Source: Xanthobacteraceae bacterium (GTDB lineage Bacteria > Pseudomonadota > Alphaproteobacteria > Rhizobiales > Xanthobacteraceae). From it: 64,000 nucleotides of DNA. The stretch is from positions 1,364,001-1,428,000 of the forward strand of contig CP075369.1 in the NCBI GenBank assembly GCA_019454205.1. Direction: 5' to 3'. The position numbers and the translations under genes are program-made. Positions 27,065 to 35,190 of this stretch are shown in pieces (position 1 is the first letter of the stretch; every line of letters begins with the position of its first letter). Under the pieces are notes generated by a model, which saw only the letters and a program-made list of their open reading frames with translations, was not told the origin of the DNA and ran no database searches.

Positions 27065-28165
27065 ATGCAAAATAAGCAGCCGCTGAGTGGCATCGTGGTC
27101 GCCGACTTCACGACGCTGCTGCCCGGACCGGTCGCGACCCTGATGCTCGCGGAAGCGGGCGCGGAAGTGATCAAGGTGGAGAAGCCCGGCGGCGAGGATA
27201 TGCGTGCCTATCCGCCGCAATGGGACGGTATCTCCGCGGCGTTCGCGATGCTCAATCGCGGCAAGAAATCGCTGATCTGCGATCTGCGCAGCGAAGATGG
27301 CCGCAAGGCTGCGCGCGAACTCGCCGCGCGCGCCGACGTGCTGGTCGAGCAGTTTCGTCCGGGCGTCATGGCAAAGCATGGCCTCGGCTACGAAGACCTG
27401 CGCAAGATCAACCCGAAACTCGTTTACTGTTCGATCACCGGCTACGGGCAGACCGGCCCGCGCAGTGGCGAAGCGGGGCACGACCTCAACTACATCAGCG
27501 CAACCGGCCTGCTTTCCCTTGCGCCCGGCCCGAAGGAAACACCCGTGGTGCCGCCCGCGCTGGTCGCGGACATCGGCGGCGGCACGTTTCCGGCGGTCAT
27601 CAACATTCTGCTCGCGCTGATCGCGCGCGAGAAAACCGGGCAGGGCGCGCACCTCGACATCGCAATGGCGGACGCAATGTTCACCTTCGCGTGGATGGGG
27701 CTGGCGACGTTGCACGGCACCGGCAAGGCCGCCGGTCCCGGCTCGCTCATCATCGCGGGCGGTTCGCCGCGCTACCAGATTTATCCGACGCGCGACGGCA
27801 AGTTCGTCGCCTGCGGCGCGCTGGAGCAGAAATTCTGGATGGCATTCTGCGCGGTGATCGGACTGCCGCAGGATCTCGTCAACGACTTCAAAAATCCGCA
27901 GGCAACCAAGGATGCAGTGCGTGCCATCGTCGCACGCGAGACGGCAGACTACTGGCGGCCGAAACTCGCAGCCGCGGATTGCTGCGTGACCATTGTCGCG
28001 ACGCTTGAAGAGGCGCTCGCCGACGAGCACTTCGTGAAGCGCGGACTTTTCACGGAGACAGTCGCGGGCGCGACCGCGGGGAAAAGCATTCCCGCGCTGC
28101 CGGTGCCGATCGCCCCGGCGTTTCGTGCACGCGGCACGAATGCAAGCTACCCGAAGATCAAGTAA
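27065..28165 (+). CDS. CaiB/BaiF-family CoA-transferase
   Basis: 366 residues of the class III CoA-transferases, which transfer CoA between carboxylic acids. N-terminal block LSGIVVADFTTLLPGPVATLMLAEAGAEVIKVEKPG (in parts, 8-42), nucleophile Asp169 in VADIGGG, VEQFRPGVM and SITGYGQTGPR are all present. ATG 27065 starts 7 bases after the AEC carrier stop; the frame extends into that gene but without similarity. Substrate is unknown; formyl-CoA, succinyl-CoA and alpha-methylacyl-CoA members look alike at this level. Convergent with egtD, whose stop begins at the next base. Confidence 0.92.
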   Translation: MQNKQPLSGIVVADFTTLLPGPVATLMLAEAGAEVIKVEKPGGEDMRAYPPQWDGISAAFAMLNRGKKSLICDLRSEDGRKAARELAARADVLVEQFRPGVMAKHGLGYEDLRKINPKLVYCSITGYGQTGPRSGEAGHDLNYISATGLLSLAPGPKETPVVPPALVADIGGGTFPAVINILLALIAREKTGQGAHLDIAMADAMFTFAWMGLATLHGTGKAAGPGSLIIAGGSPRYQIYPTRDGKFVACGALEQKFWMAFCAVIGLPQDLVNDFKNPQATKDAVRAIVARETADYWRPKLAAADCCVTIVATLEEALADEHFVKRGLFTETVAGATAGKSIPALPVPIAPAFRARGTNASYPKIK

Positions 28166-29101
28166 TCAGACCGCGGAGAACAGCGCGACCGCGAACGGAA
28201 ATTGTTCGTCGGCCCATATCTTTTCAGAGCGCCAGCCGGTTTCGCTGGCAAGCTTCGTGAGTGCATCCGGCGTGAATTTGTAGGAGTTCTCCGTGTGGAT
28301 GGTTTCGCCGGGACGGAAACGGAAGCGATGGCCGTTGATGGCGACCGTCTGCGCCGCATCGCTGACCAGATGCATTTCGATGCGGCTCTCGTCGCCGTTC
28401 CAGATGGCATCGTGATGAAAGGCGCCGGCGTCGAAATCGGCACCCAGCTCGCGGTTCATGCGCGACAGCAGATTGAGGTTGAATTCGGCAGTCACGCCCG
28501 CGCCGTCATTGTAGGCCGCGCGCAATACGTCTTCGTTCTTCACGAGGTCCGCGCCGAGCAGGAACGCTGCGTCATTGCCGAGCAGCTTGCGCGCATTGCC
28601 GAGGAATTCCCGCGCGCCTTCAGGGCCGAGGTTGCCGATGGTCGAGCCGGGGAAGAAACCAGTCTTCGCGCCCTCCGAGACTTCCTTCGGCAATTTGAAG
28701 GAAGCAGTGAAGTCCGCCACCACCGGCAGCACGGTAAGATCGGGATAATCGGCGGCGAGCTTATCCGCGGTCGCGAGCAGGAATTCCTCGCTAACGTCGA
28801 GCGGAACGTAAGTTTGCAGGGAAGATAGCGCATCCAGCACGATCCGCGTCTTTCGGCTCGCGCCGCTACCGTATTCGATCATGTGCGGATGATTGCTAAG
28901 CCGCTCCGCCAATTCCGGGGCGATCCGGATCAGGAGTGCGGCTTCGGTGCGCGTCGGGTAATATTCCGGCAGGTCGCAAATCGCGTCGAACAATTCCGAG
29001 CCGCGCTCGTCGTAGAAATATTTCGGCGGAATCGATTTCTGTTCCCGCGAAAGCCCGGCAACTACATCGGCGTAGAATTCGCTTTTCGGTTTGTCGAGCA
29101 T
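28166..29101 (-). CDS. egtD: L-histidine N-alpha-methyltransferase EgtD
   Basis: 311 residues. It trimethylates histidine with S-adenosylmethionine to hercynine, the first step of ergothioneine synthesis. Family blocks: IPPKYFYDERGSELFDAICDLPEYYPTRTE (in parts, 24-54), the SAM site IEYGSGASRKT, FFPGSTIGNLGPEGAREFL and AFHHDAIWNGDESRIEMHL. ATG 29101 is preferred to the TTG five codons upstream. The gap after egtB is only 4 bases, so both are one operon. Cytoplasmic. Confidence 0.94.
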   Translation of the reverse strand: MLDKPKSEFYADVVAGLSREQKSIPPKYFYDERGSELFDAICDLPEYYPTRTEAALLIRIAPELAERLSNHPHMIEYGSGASRKTRIVLDALSSLQTYVPLDVSEEFLLATADKLAADYPDLTVLPVVADFTASFKLPKEVSEGAKTGFFPGSTIGNLGPEGAREFLGNARKLLGNDAAFLLGADLVKNEDVLRAAYNDGAGVTAEFNLNLLSRMNRELGADFDAGAFHHDAIWNGDESRIEMHLVSDAAQTVAINGHRFRFRPGETIHTENSYKFTPDALTKLASETGWRSEKIWADEQFPFAVALFSAV

Positions 29102-29105
29102 TCGC

Positions 29106-30380
29106 TTACTCCGCAAGATCGTGGGCGAGGCGCAGGCCAGTGAACTGCCAGCGCTGGTGCGGATAGAAGAAATTGCGATACGTCGGACGAATATGGCCTT
29201 CCGGCGTCGCGCATGAACCGCCGCGCAGCACGAACTGGTTGACCATGAACTTGCCGTTGTATTCGCCGACTGCGCCCGGCACCGTGCGAAAACCCGGATA
29301 GGGCTGGTACGGACTGGCGGTCCATTCCCATACGTCGCCGAACATCTGGTGAAGCGCGACGCCGTTCGGCTTCGCAGGTAGCGGGCGCAACTCGCCGCTG
29401 CCGACCGTGTTGCCCTTTACCGGTAATCCTGCGCTCGCGATTTCCCATTCGGATTCGAGGGGCAAGCGTTTTCCGGCCCAGCGCGCGAATGCATCCGCCT
29501 CGTAATAGCTGATGTGCGTAACGGGGGCGGCGGGATTGACCGGATGCAGACCGCCCAGCGTCATCGAATGCCACTGGCCGTCGCGTTCTTCCCAATAAAG
29601 CGGCGCGCGCCAGTTTTCTTCGCCAGCCTTGTACCAGCCGTCGGACAGCCACAACGTGACATTGCCGTAGCCACCGTCGCGCATGAACTCGAGCCATTCG
29701 CCGTTGGTCACTGCGCGGTCGGCGATGGCGAATGGTTGCAGCCATGTTTTGTGACGCGGTCCTTCGTTGTCGTAGAAGAATCCGTCGCCTTCGTAACCGA
29801 CCTCGACCAGCCCGCCAGCGAACTCCACGAACTTCGCAGGCGCTGCCGTGCCCGCCGCATCCACCTTGCGTTCAATGTAAGCGGGCTTGATCGGATTGCA
29901 GGAGAGGTGGTGCAGCATGTCGGTGAGCAGCAATTCCTGATGCTGCTGCTCATGGTGGCAGCCGAGCACGATTAGCGTCTCCAGTTCGCTTTTCGTATTG
30001 CCGTCCGCGCGCGCGATCAGTTTTTCCATCGCCTGATCGACATGCCGCCGGTAGCGGCCGACTTCCTCCACCGAGGGACGGCTCAGCAGCCCGCGTTGCG
30101 GCCGCGGATGCCGCGCCCCCATCGCTTCGTAATAGGAGTTGTAGAGAAAGTTGAAGCGCTCATCGAACGGGCGATAGTCCGGCTCGAACTTCTGCAAAAG
30201 GAACGCTTCGAAGAACCAGGTCGTGTGCGCGCGATGCCATTTTACGGGACTGGCATCGGGCATGGATTGCAGGATCTGGTCTTCCGGCGAGAGCGGCGCT
30301 GCAAGTTTCTCGGTATCGCCCCTGACGCGGCGGTACTCGCCAAGAAGGTGCTGTTGCGCTGAGGCTGCCGCTGCCGTCAT
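29106..30380 (-). CDS. egtB: Hercynine oxygenase EgtB
   Basis: 424 residues. A nonheme-iron sulfoxide synthase that couples hercynine to a thiol (gamma-glutamylcysteine or cysteine) with O2. An N-terminal DinB-like four-helix domain carries the likely iron ligands His52 (WHRAHTTWFFE), His143 and His147 (CHHEQQHQE). A C-terminal FGE-sulfatase domain (about 190-424) has YEADAFARWAGKRLPLESEWE (in parts), GDVWEWTASPY and RGGSCATPEGHIRPTYRNF. ATG 30380 has an AGGAG ribosome site. It leads the two-gene operon egtB-egtD; EgtA, EgtC and EgtE homologues are not in the window. Confidence 0.94.
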   Translation of the reverse strand: MTAAAASAQQHLLGEYRRVRGDTEKLAAPLSPEDQILQSMPDASPVKWHRAHTTWFFEAFLLQKFEPDYRPFDERFNFLYNSYYEAMGARHPRPQRGLLSRPSVEEVGRYRRHVDQAMEKLIARADGNTKSELETLIVLGCHHEQQHQELLLTDMLHHLSCNPIKPAYIERKVDAAGTAAPAKFVEFAGGLVEVGYEGDGFFYDNEGPRHKTWLQPFAIADRAVTNGEWLEFMRDGGYGNVTLWLSDGWYKAGEENWRAPLYWEERDGQWHSMTLGGLHPVNPAAPVTHISYYEADAFARWAGKRLPLESEWEIASAGLPVKGNTVGSGELRPLPAKPNGVALHQMFGDVWEWTASPYQPYPGFRTVPGAVGEYNGKFMVNQFVLRGGSCATPEGHIRPTYRNFFYPHQRWQFTGLRLAHDLAE

Positions 30381-30519
30381 GCGATCTCCTTCGGGGTCCT
30401 GGAGGACTACGCCTGTATTGTTGCCGTATTCCAGCTGCGGGTGGAATCACAAATTCCGGAAGTCGCGGTCCGTCGGGTGATGAAAACCGGAGCAGCCAAA
30501 CAGTATAAAACGCGCTGGC

Positions 30520-31716
30520 CTAGTTAGCGTTCCGCAAATGGGTACGAAAAACGCTCTCGCCAAGCCCCGCCCGCATCATCAGGCGGCGCAGGGGGCCTAT
30601 CCGCGAAGCAAATTCGAGACCCAGGCCGCGGGCCATGTGAACAGGCAGAAACCCGCTCAGCAGCGAGCGGCCGAGCCATTCCACGGCTATCGCTCGTGAG
30701 CGGACATCCGTTCTGCGTGACGAGTCGAAGGCGGCCATCGCGATCTCGCTTCCCGGATCGGCGGCATTGCGGGCCGCGATTTCTGCGATGGCTACGGCAT
30801 CGCGGATACCGAGGTTCAATCCCTGCGCCCCGATGGGCGGAAGCACATGCCCCGCTTCCCCAATCAAGGCGACCCGGCTGGCGGCGAAGCGCTCCGCAAT
30901 CTCGACATGCAGCGGAAAAATCCCGCGCGCGCCATTCACCTTCACTTCGCCCACGATGGAAGCCGAACGGCATTCGATCTCCGCAGAAAGCTCGATGTCG
31001 TTTACAGCGCGGATACGCTCGGCTTCGTCGGGGGTGCAGACCCAGACCAGCGACGAGCGGTTGCCCGGCAAGGGAACAAGCGTGAACGGCCCGGACTCCA
31101 GATGAAACTCGGTCGAGATGTCGTGGTGCGGACGCGAATGGGAGAAGTTGAGCGCAATCGCGGATTGCGGCAGCGGCCGCTTCGTCGTGCTAATCCCGGC
31201 GGCAGCGCGAGACACCGAATTGCGTCCGTCCGCGGCGGCGACAAGGCGTACGGAAAATGCCGTGCCATCGGCAAGTGCAATCGTCACGTCGTTGTCGCGT
31301 GGGGTGATATGCGCGGCGGGCAACGTGAATGTCTTGATATGCGCTTCGTGCGCAATAGTTTCGCGCAGGGCCGCAAGCAGCACTTCGTTCTCGATATTAT
31401 AACCGAACGCTTCCAGCCCAAGCTCCGCCGAGTCGAACAACACTTCCGGCGTGCGCACCAGCCGCCGCGTGCCATCGACCAGACGCAGCTTGCGTAATGG
31501 TGCGGTGTTCGCCGCTATGTTGTCCCACACGCCGAGATCGCGAAGCGTATCGACCGACGCGCCAAGCAGCGCAGTGGTGCGACGGTCTGGGTGTGGCGGG
31601 GGAGGCGCGAACAAAAGCGTTTCGAAGCCCGCGCGTGCCAGCGACAACGCAGCCACAAGGCCGGCCGGGCCGCCGCCGACTACCGCAATCTCCGCCTGCC
31701 GTTCCGCTTCACGCAT
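30520..31716 (-). CDS. UbiH/UbiF/COQ6-type FAD hydroxylase
   Basis: 398 residues. A flavoprotein monooxygenase of the ubiquinone-ring hydroxylase group. FAD motif GGGPAG (14-19) in IAVVGGGPAGLVAALSLARAG; the second FAD motif GEAGHVLPPIGAQGLNLGIRD (in parts, near 285-305) has GEAGH where most relatives have GDAAH. VAADGRNSVSR in the middle is the usual DG motif. ATG 31716 is the natural start; the frame runs 93 codons upstream in Arg-rich shadow of the pcs 5' region. Which ring position it hydroxylates (UbiL-, UbiM- or UbiF-like) is undetermined. Divergent from pcs. Confidence 0.85.
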   Translation of the reverse strand: MREAERQAEIAVVGGGPAGLVAALSLARAGFETLLFAPPPPHPDRRTTALLGASVDTLRDLGVWDNIAANTAPLRKLRLVDGTRRLVRTPEVLFDSAELGLEAFGYNIENEVLLAALRETIAHEAHIKTFTLPAAHITPRDNDVTIALADGTAFSVRLVAAADGRNSVSRAAAGISTTKRPLPQSAIALNFSHSRPHHDISTEFHLESGPFTLVPLPGNRSSLVWVCTPDEAERIRAVNDIELSAEIECRSASIVGEVKVNGARGIFPLHVEIAERFAASRVALIGEAGHVLPPIGAQGLNLGIRDAVAIAEIAARNAADPGSEIAMAAFDSSRRTDVRSRAIAVEWLGRSLLSGFLPVHMARGLGLEFASRIGPLRRLMMRAGLGESVFRTHLRNAN

Positions 31717-31802
31717 GTGGCCAGTTCTATAACAGTTCCCGGCACATACCCACCATGCGAAGCGCCATGTGCGGTTTCGCCGCCGATCCGCTAGAAGGAA
31801 TG

Positions 31803-32516
31803 ATGCCGCAGAATCCTGAGGTAAGCCGGTCGTCCGCAGCGGCTGCCAGCGCCTTTCTCGTTCACATCCTGACAGCATCCGGCGCCGCGTTCGGCTTGCT
31901 TGCGCTGGTTGCCGCGGCAAGCCAGCGCTGGACCGAGATGTTTCTCTGGCTAGGGCTTGCGCTTGCGATCGACGGCATCGACGGCCCGCTCGCACGCCGC
32001 ATGCGCGTAAAGGAGCGTCTGCCGCGCTGGTCCGGCGACATTCTCGATCTGGTGGTGGATTACCTGACCTATGTGCTGGTACCCGCCTATGCGCTCGTCA
32101 GCAGCGGACTGCTGACGCCGACACAATCCTATATCGCCGGCGCACTGATTACGGTGACCGGCGTGCTTTACTTCGCCGATACCCGCATGAAGACCGAGGA
32201 CGCCTATTTTCGCGGGTTTCCCGCGGTCTGGAATGTCATCGTGTTCTATCTCCTGGTATTCCGGCCCGAAGGCTCGATTTCGCTGGCCATCGTCGCGCTG
32301 TTCTCCGCATTGACCTTCGTGCCGGTCCTGTTCCTGCATCCTATCCGGGTCAGACGATTACGCGCGCTGAACTTCGCGATGCTTGCGATCTGGGTCGCAC
32401 TGTCGGCGGCGGTGCTGTATTTTGATCTCATGCCGCCGGTGCCGGTAGCCATCGCATTTCTGGCCACAGGGCTGTATTTTCTTCTCGCAGGATTTGCGCG
32501 GTCGCCGAAGCCATGA
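31803..32516 (+). CDS. pcs: Phosphatidylcholine synthase
   Basis: About 237 residues, an inner-membrane CDP-alcohol phosphotransferase that condenses choline with CDP-diacylglycerol. The CDP-OH-P signature is visible as DGIDGPLARR, then a G, and DLVVD (DG-AR-G-D-D). The six to eight helices and the HILTASGAAFGLLALVAA start match the rhizobial Pcs family. ATGs at 31800 and 31803 follow an AGAAGGA ribosome site; the second has better spacing. Upstream ATGs at 31755 and 31767 are less likely. Its stop overlaps the terC start (ATGA). Phosphatidylcholine is a membrane lipid typical of bacteria that live with eukaryotes. Confidence 0.92.
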   Translation: MPQNPEVSRSSAAAASAFLVHILTASGAAFGLLALVAAASQRWTEMFLWLGLALAIDGIDGPLARRMRVKERLPRWSGDILDLVVDYLTYVLVPAYALVSSGLLTPTQSYIAGALITVTGVLYFADTRMKTEDAYFRGFPAVWNVIVFYLLVFRPEGSISLAIVALFSALTFVPVLFLHPIRVRRLRALNFAMLAIWVALSAAVLYFDLMPPVPVAIAFLATGLYFLLAGFARSPKP

Positions 32517-33289
32517 CTTTCCCCATGTTCGACTGGATTTTCGATCCGTCTTCCTGGGTCGCGCTGGCGACCCTGATTGTGCTCGAGATCGTGCTCGGCA
32601 TTGACAACGTCATCTTCATCTCGTTGCTGGTGCAGCGCCTCGGCAAACAGGCTGCAAAACGCGCACGCCAGATCGGGCTGAGCCTTGCGCTGGTCTTCCG
32701 CATCGCGCTGCTCTTCCTGCTGTCGTGGATCATCGCGCTCAAGCACCCGGTATTCACGCTGTGGGGTCATGGCTTTTCGTGGCGCGATATCGTGCTGTTT
32801 GCGGGCGGCGTGTTCCTGATCGTCAAGGCAGTGCAGGAACTGCATCATGCGGTGGAAGGCGATCGCGAAGAAAAGAAGCGCGGCGTTGCTGCTGCCGCAT
32901 TCTGGACCATCATCTTCCAGATCATCCTGATCGACATCGTATTCTCGCTCGACTCGATCATCACTGCGATCGGATTGGCCGACGACATCGAGATCATGGT
33001 GATCGCGGTGCTCATCGCAATCGTGATCATGTACGCGGCATCGGGCTGGATTTCCGATTTCATCTCGAAGCATCCGACCACGAAAGTTCTCGCGCTCGCC
33101 TTCCTGCTGATGATCGGCATTGCGCTGGTCGCGGATGGATTGGGCTTCAAGATCCCGCGTGGTTACATCTACTTCTCGATGGCCTTTGCCGGCCTGGTGG
33201 AAGGCATCAATATCGCAATGCGCAAGAACGAGCTTGAAGCAACAGCGGCGGCAACGACCCGGCGCAGAAGGAAGAAAACGAAAAAATGA
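32513..33289 (+). CDS. TerC-family membrane protein
   Basis: 258 residues with about seven transmembrane helices. The acidic intramembrane motifs of TerC/Alx are present: LEIVLGIDNVIFISLL (24-39) and IDIVFSLDSIITAIG (near 140-155). Members take part in metal (manganese, tellurite) handling or in metallating exported proteins. Starts in an ATGA overlap with pcs and ends in a 4-base overlap with the next SDR gene, so the three are translationally coupled. The C-terminal tail is Lys/Arg-rich. Confidence 0.92.
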   Translation: MTFPMFDWIFDPSSWVALATLIVLEIVLGIDNVIFISLLVQRLGKQAAKRARQIGLSLALVFRIALLFLLSWIIALKHPVFTLWGHGFSWRDIVLFAGGVFLIVKAVQELHHAVEGDREEKKRGVAAAAFWTIIFQIILIDIVFSLDSIITAIGLADDIEIMVIAVLIAIVIMYAASGWISDFISKHPTTKVLALAFLLMIGIALVADGLGFKIPRGYIYFSMAFAGLVEGINIAMRKNELEATAAATTRRRRKKTKK

Positions 33290-34038
33290 GCGCCAGAAGA
33301 GTCATGCTAGTTACCGGCGGCAGCCGGGGCATCGGCGCGGCGACCGCGCGTCTTGCCGCAAAACGGGGCTATGACGTCGCCGTTAATTTCACCTCGAACG
33401 AAGCTGCCGCGAAACAGGTTATCGCGGACATCGAGAAGGCAGGCGCGCGTGGGATCGCGCTGCGCGGCGACATGGCAAAGCATGCCGAGATCGGGCGCGT
33501 ATTTGACGAGACGGAACAAAAGCTCGGTAAACTTTCTGCGCTCGTGAACAATGCCGGCATCATCGGCCTTGCCAGCAAGCTCGCGGACGCGGACCCGGAG
33601 ATGATCGCGGAAGTGATTGGCGTGAACACGACCGGCGCCATTCTGGTGGCACGCGAGGGCGTGCGGCGGATGTCTACCGCGCGCGGTGGGAACGGCGGCG
33701 CGATCGTGAACGTCGGCTCGATGGCGTCTACCCTCGGCGCGCCCGGCGAATATGTCTGGTATGCGGCATCCAAGGGAGCAATCGACACCCTGACCATAGG
33801 CTTGTCGAAAGAAGCGGCCACGGAAGGCGTGCGCGTCAACGCCGTCGCGCCGGGCCTGATCGACACGGAAATCCATGCCGCAGGCGGCCAGCCGGATCGC
33901 ATCGCGCGTCTGAAATCCATGGTGCCGATGGGCCGCGAGGGCAGTGCGGAAGAAGTCGCGGAAGCGATCCTCTATCTTCTGTCCGATCAGGCATCCTACA
34001 GTACGGGAACGATTTTGCGTGTGTCCGGCGGCCGCTGA
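33286..34038 (+). CDS. SDR-family oxidoreductase
   Basis: 250 residues, classical short-chain dehydrogenase. TGGSRGIG (10-17) binds NAD(P), NNAG (88-91), and the catalytic Ser145, Tyr159 and Lys163 (YAASK) are in place. The C-terminus RVSGGR is typical of glucose dehydrogenase/3-oxoacyl reductase-like members. Substrate unknown. It is translationally coupled to terC (ATGA overlap), an unusual pairing without an obvious pathway link. Confidence 0.92.
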   Translation: MSARRVMLVTGGSRGIGAATARLAAKRGYDVAVNFTSNEAAAKQVIADIEKAGARGIALRGDMAKHAEIGRVFDETEQKLGKLSALVNNAGIIGLASKLADADPEMIAEVIGVNTTGAILVAREGVRRMSTARGGNGGAIVNVGSMASTLGAPGEYVWYAASKGAIDTLTIGLSKEAATEGVRVNAVAPGLIDTEIHAAGGQPDRIARLKSMVPMGREGSAEEVAEAILYLLSDQASYSTGTILRVSGGR

Positions 34039-34118
34039 CTTTGCGCCGCCGCACTCGTTTGTGGCAACAAAAACGAATAGAACAACATCCGCTTGAAAAG
34101 CGGTCAGTGGAGGAAATG

Positions 34119-35093
34119 ATGGCATTCGCAGTTCGGGTTTATGAGCACGGCGGTCCGGAAGTTTTGAAATACGAGGAAGTTAATTTGCCGGATCCCGGTC
34201 CGGGCGAAATCCGTATCAAGCAGACCGCAGTCGGCCTCAATTTCATCGACACATATTTCCGCACCGGCCTCTACAAGCCTGCGGCCTATCCGTTCGTGCC
34301 GGGCAACGAAGGCGCAGGCGTCGTGACCGCCATCGGCAAGGGCGTGAAGGGCTTCAAGAAGGGCGACCGCGTCGCCTATGGCACCGTGCAAGGTTCTTAT
34401 GCCACCGAGCGGAATATGCCTGCCGACAAAGCAATCAAGCTGCCGAAGAAAATCAGCGATAAAACCGCAGCAGCGATGATGCTCAAGGGCCTGACCGCGC
34501 AGTATCTGCTTCGCCAGCTTTTCAAGGTAAAGAAGGGACACATCGTTCTGATTCACGCCGCGGCCGGCGGCGTTGGACAAATTCTCACGCAATGGGCGCG
34601 GGCGCTCGGCGCGACGGTCATCGCGACGGTCGGCTCGAAGGAAAAGGCCGCCATCGCGAAAAAGAACGGCGCGCACCATGTCATTCTCTATCGCGACGAG
34701 GACGTGGCAAAACGCGTTGCCGAAATCACCAAGGGCAAGAAGTGCGATGTCGTCTACGACGGCGTCGGCAAGTCCACCTTCATGGCTTCGCTCGACAGCT
34801 TGAAGCCGCGCGGCATGCTCGCCACCTATGGCAACGCCTCGGGTCCGGTCGATGGTGTCAACCTTGGCATCCTTGCCACAAAGGGTTCGCTGATCGTCAC
34901 GCGGCCGACCATGGTGCATTACTTCGCCACTCGGAAAGAGCTTGAGAAGGGCGCGAAGGATCTGTTCAAGGTCGTCGAAAAGGGCAAGGTCAAGGTTCAG
35001 ATCAACCAGACCTACCCGCTGAAAGAGGTTGCGAAAGCGCATCGCGACCTCGAAAGCCGGAATACGACCGGGCAAACGGTATTATTGCCCTGA
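34119..35093 (+). CDS. NADPH:quinone reductase (zinc-independent MDR family)
   Basis: 324 residues. Qor-type medium-chain reductase: N-terminal GroES-like domain with GLNFIDTYFRTGLYK and GNEGAGVV, then a Rossmann domain with HAAAGGVGQ (nucleotide site), YDGVGKSTF and the end ESRNTTGQTVLLP. No structural zinc cysteines are seen. ATG 34119 has GGAGG 5 bases upstream; the adjacent ATG 34116 is possible. It probably reduces quinones or alpha,beta-unsaturated carbonyls. 80 bases separate it from the SDR gene. Confidence 0.9.
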   Translation: MAFAVRVYEHGGPEVLKYEEVNLPDPGPGEIRIKQTAVGLNFIDTYFRTGLYKPAAYPFVPGNEGAGVVTAIGKGVKGFKKGDRVAYGTVQGSYATERNMPADKAIKLPKKISDKTAAAMMLKGLTAQYLLRQLFKVKKGHIVLIHAAAGGVGQILTQWARALGATVIATVGSKEKAAIAKKNGAHHVILYRDEDVAKRVAEITKGKKCDVVYDGVGKSTFMASLDSLKPRGMLATYGNASGPVDGVNLGILATKGSLIVTRPTMVHYFATRKELEKGAKDLFKVVEKGKVKVQINQTYPLKEVAKAHRDLESRNTTGQTVLLP

Positions 35094-35190
35094 CAGCAGT
35101 GGTTTTTTCGCGCTGCACTTTCGACGAAAGACCGATGTGCCAGGCCAGAATCGTTTTATCCTCTCGCGGGGATAGGAAACGATTCGGCCC

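Noticed and set aside
35094..35130. Possible terminator after the quinone reductase gene
   Set aside because: The stem is only four pairs with the T run inside the loop; not convincing.
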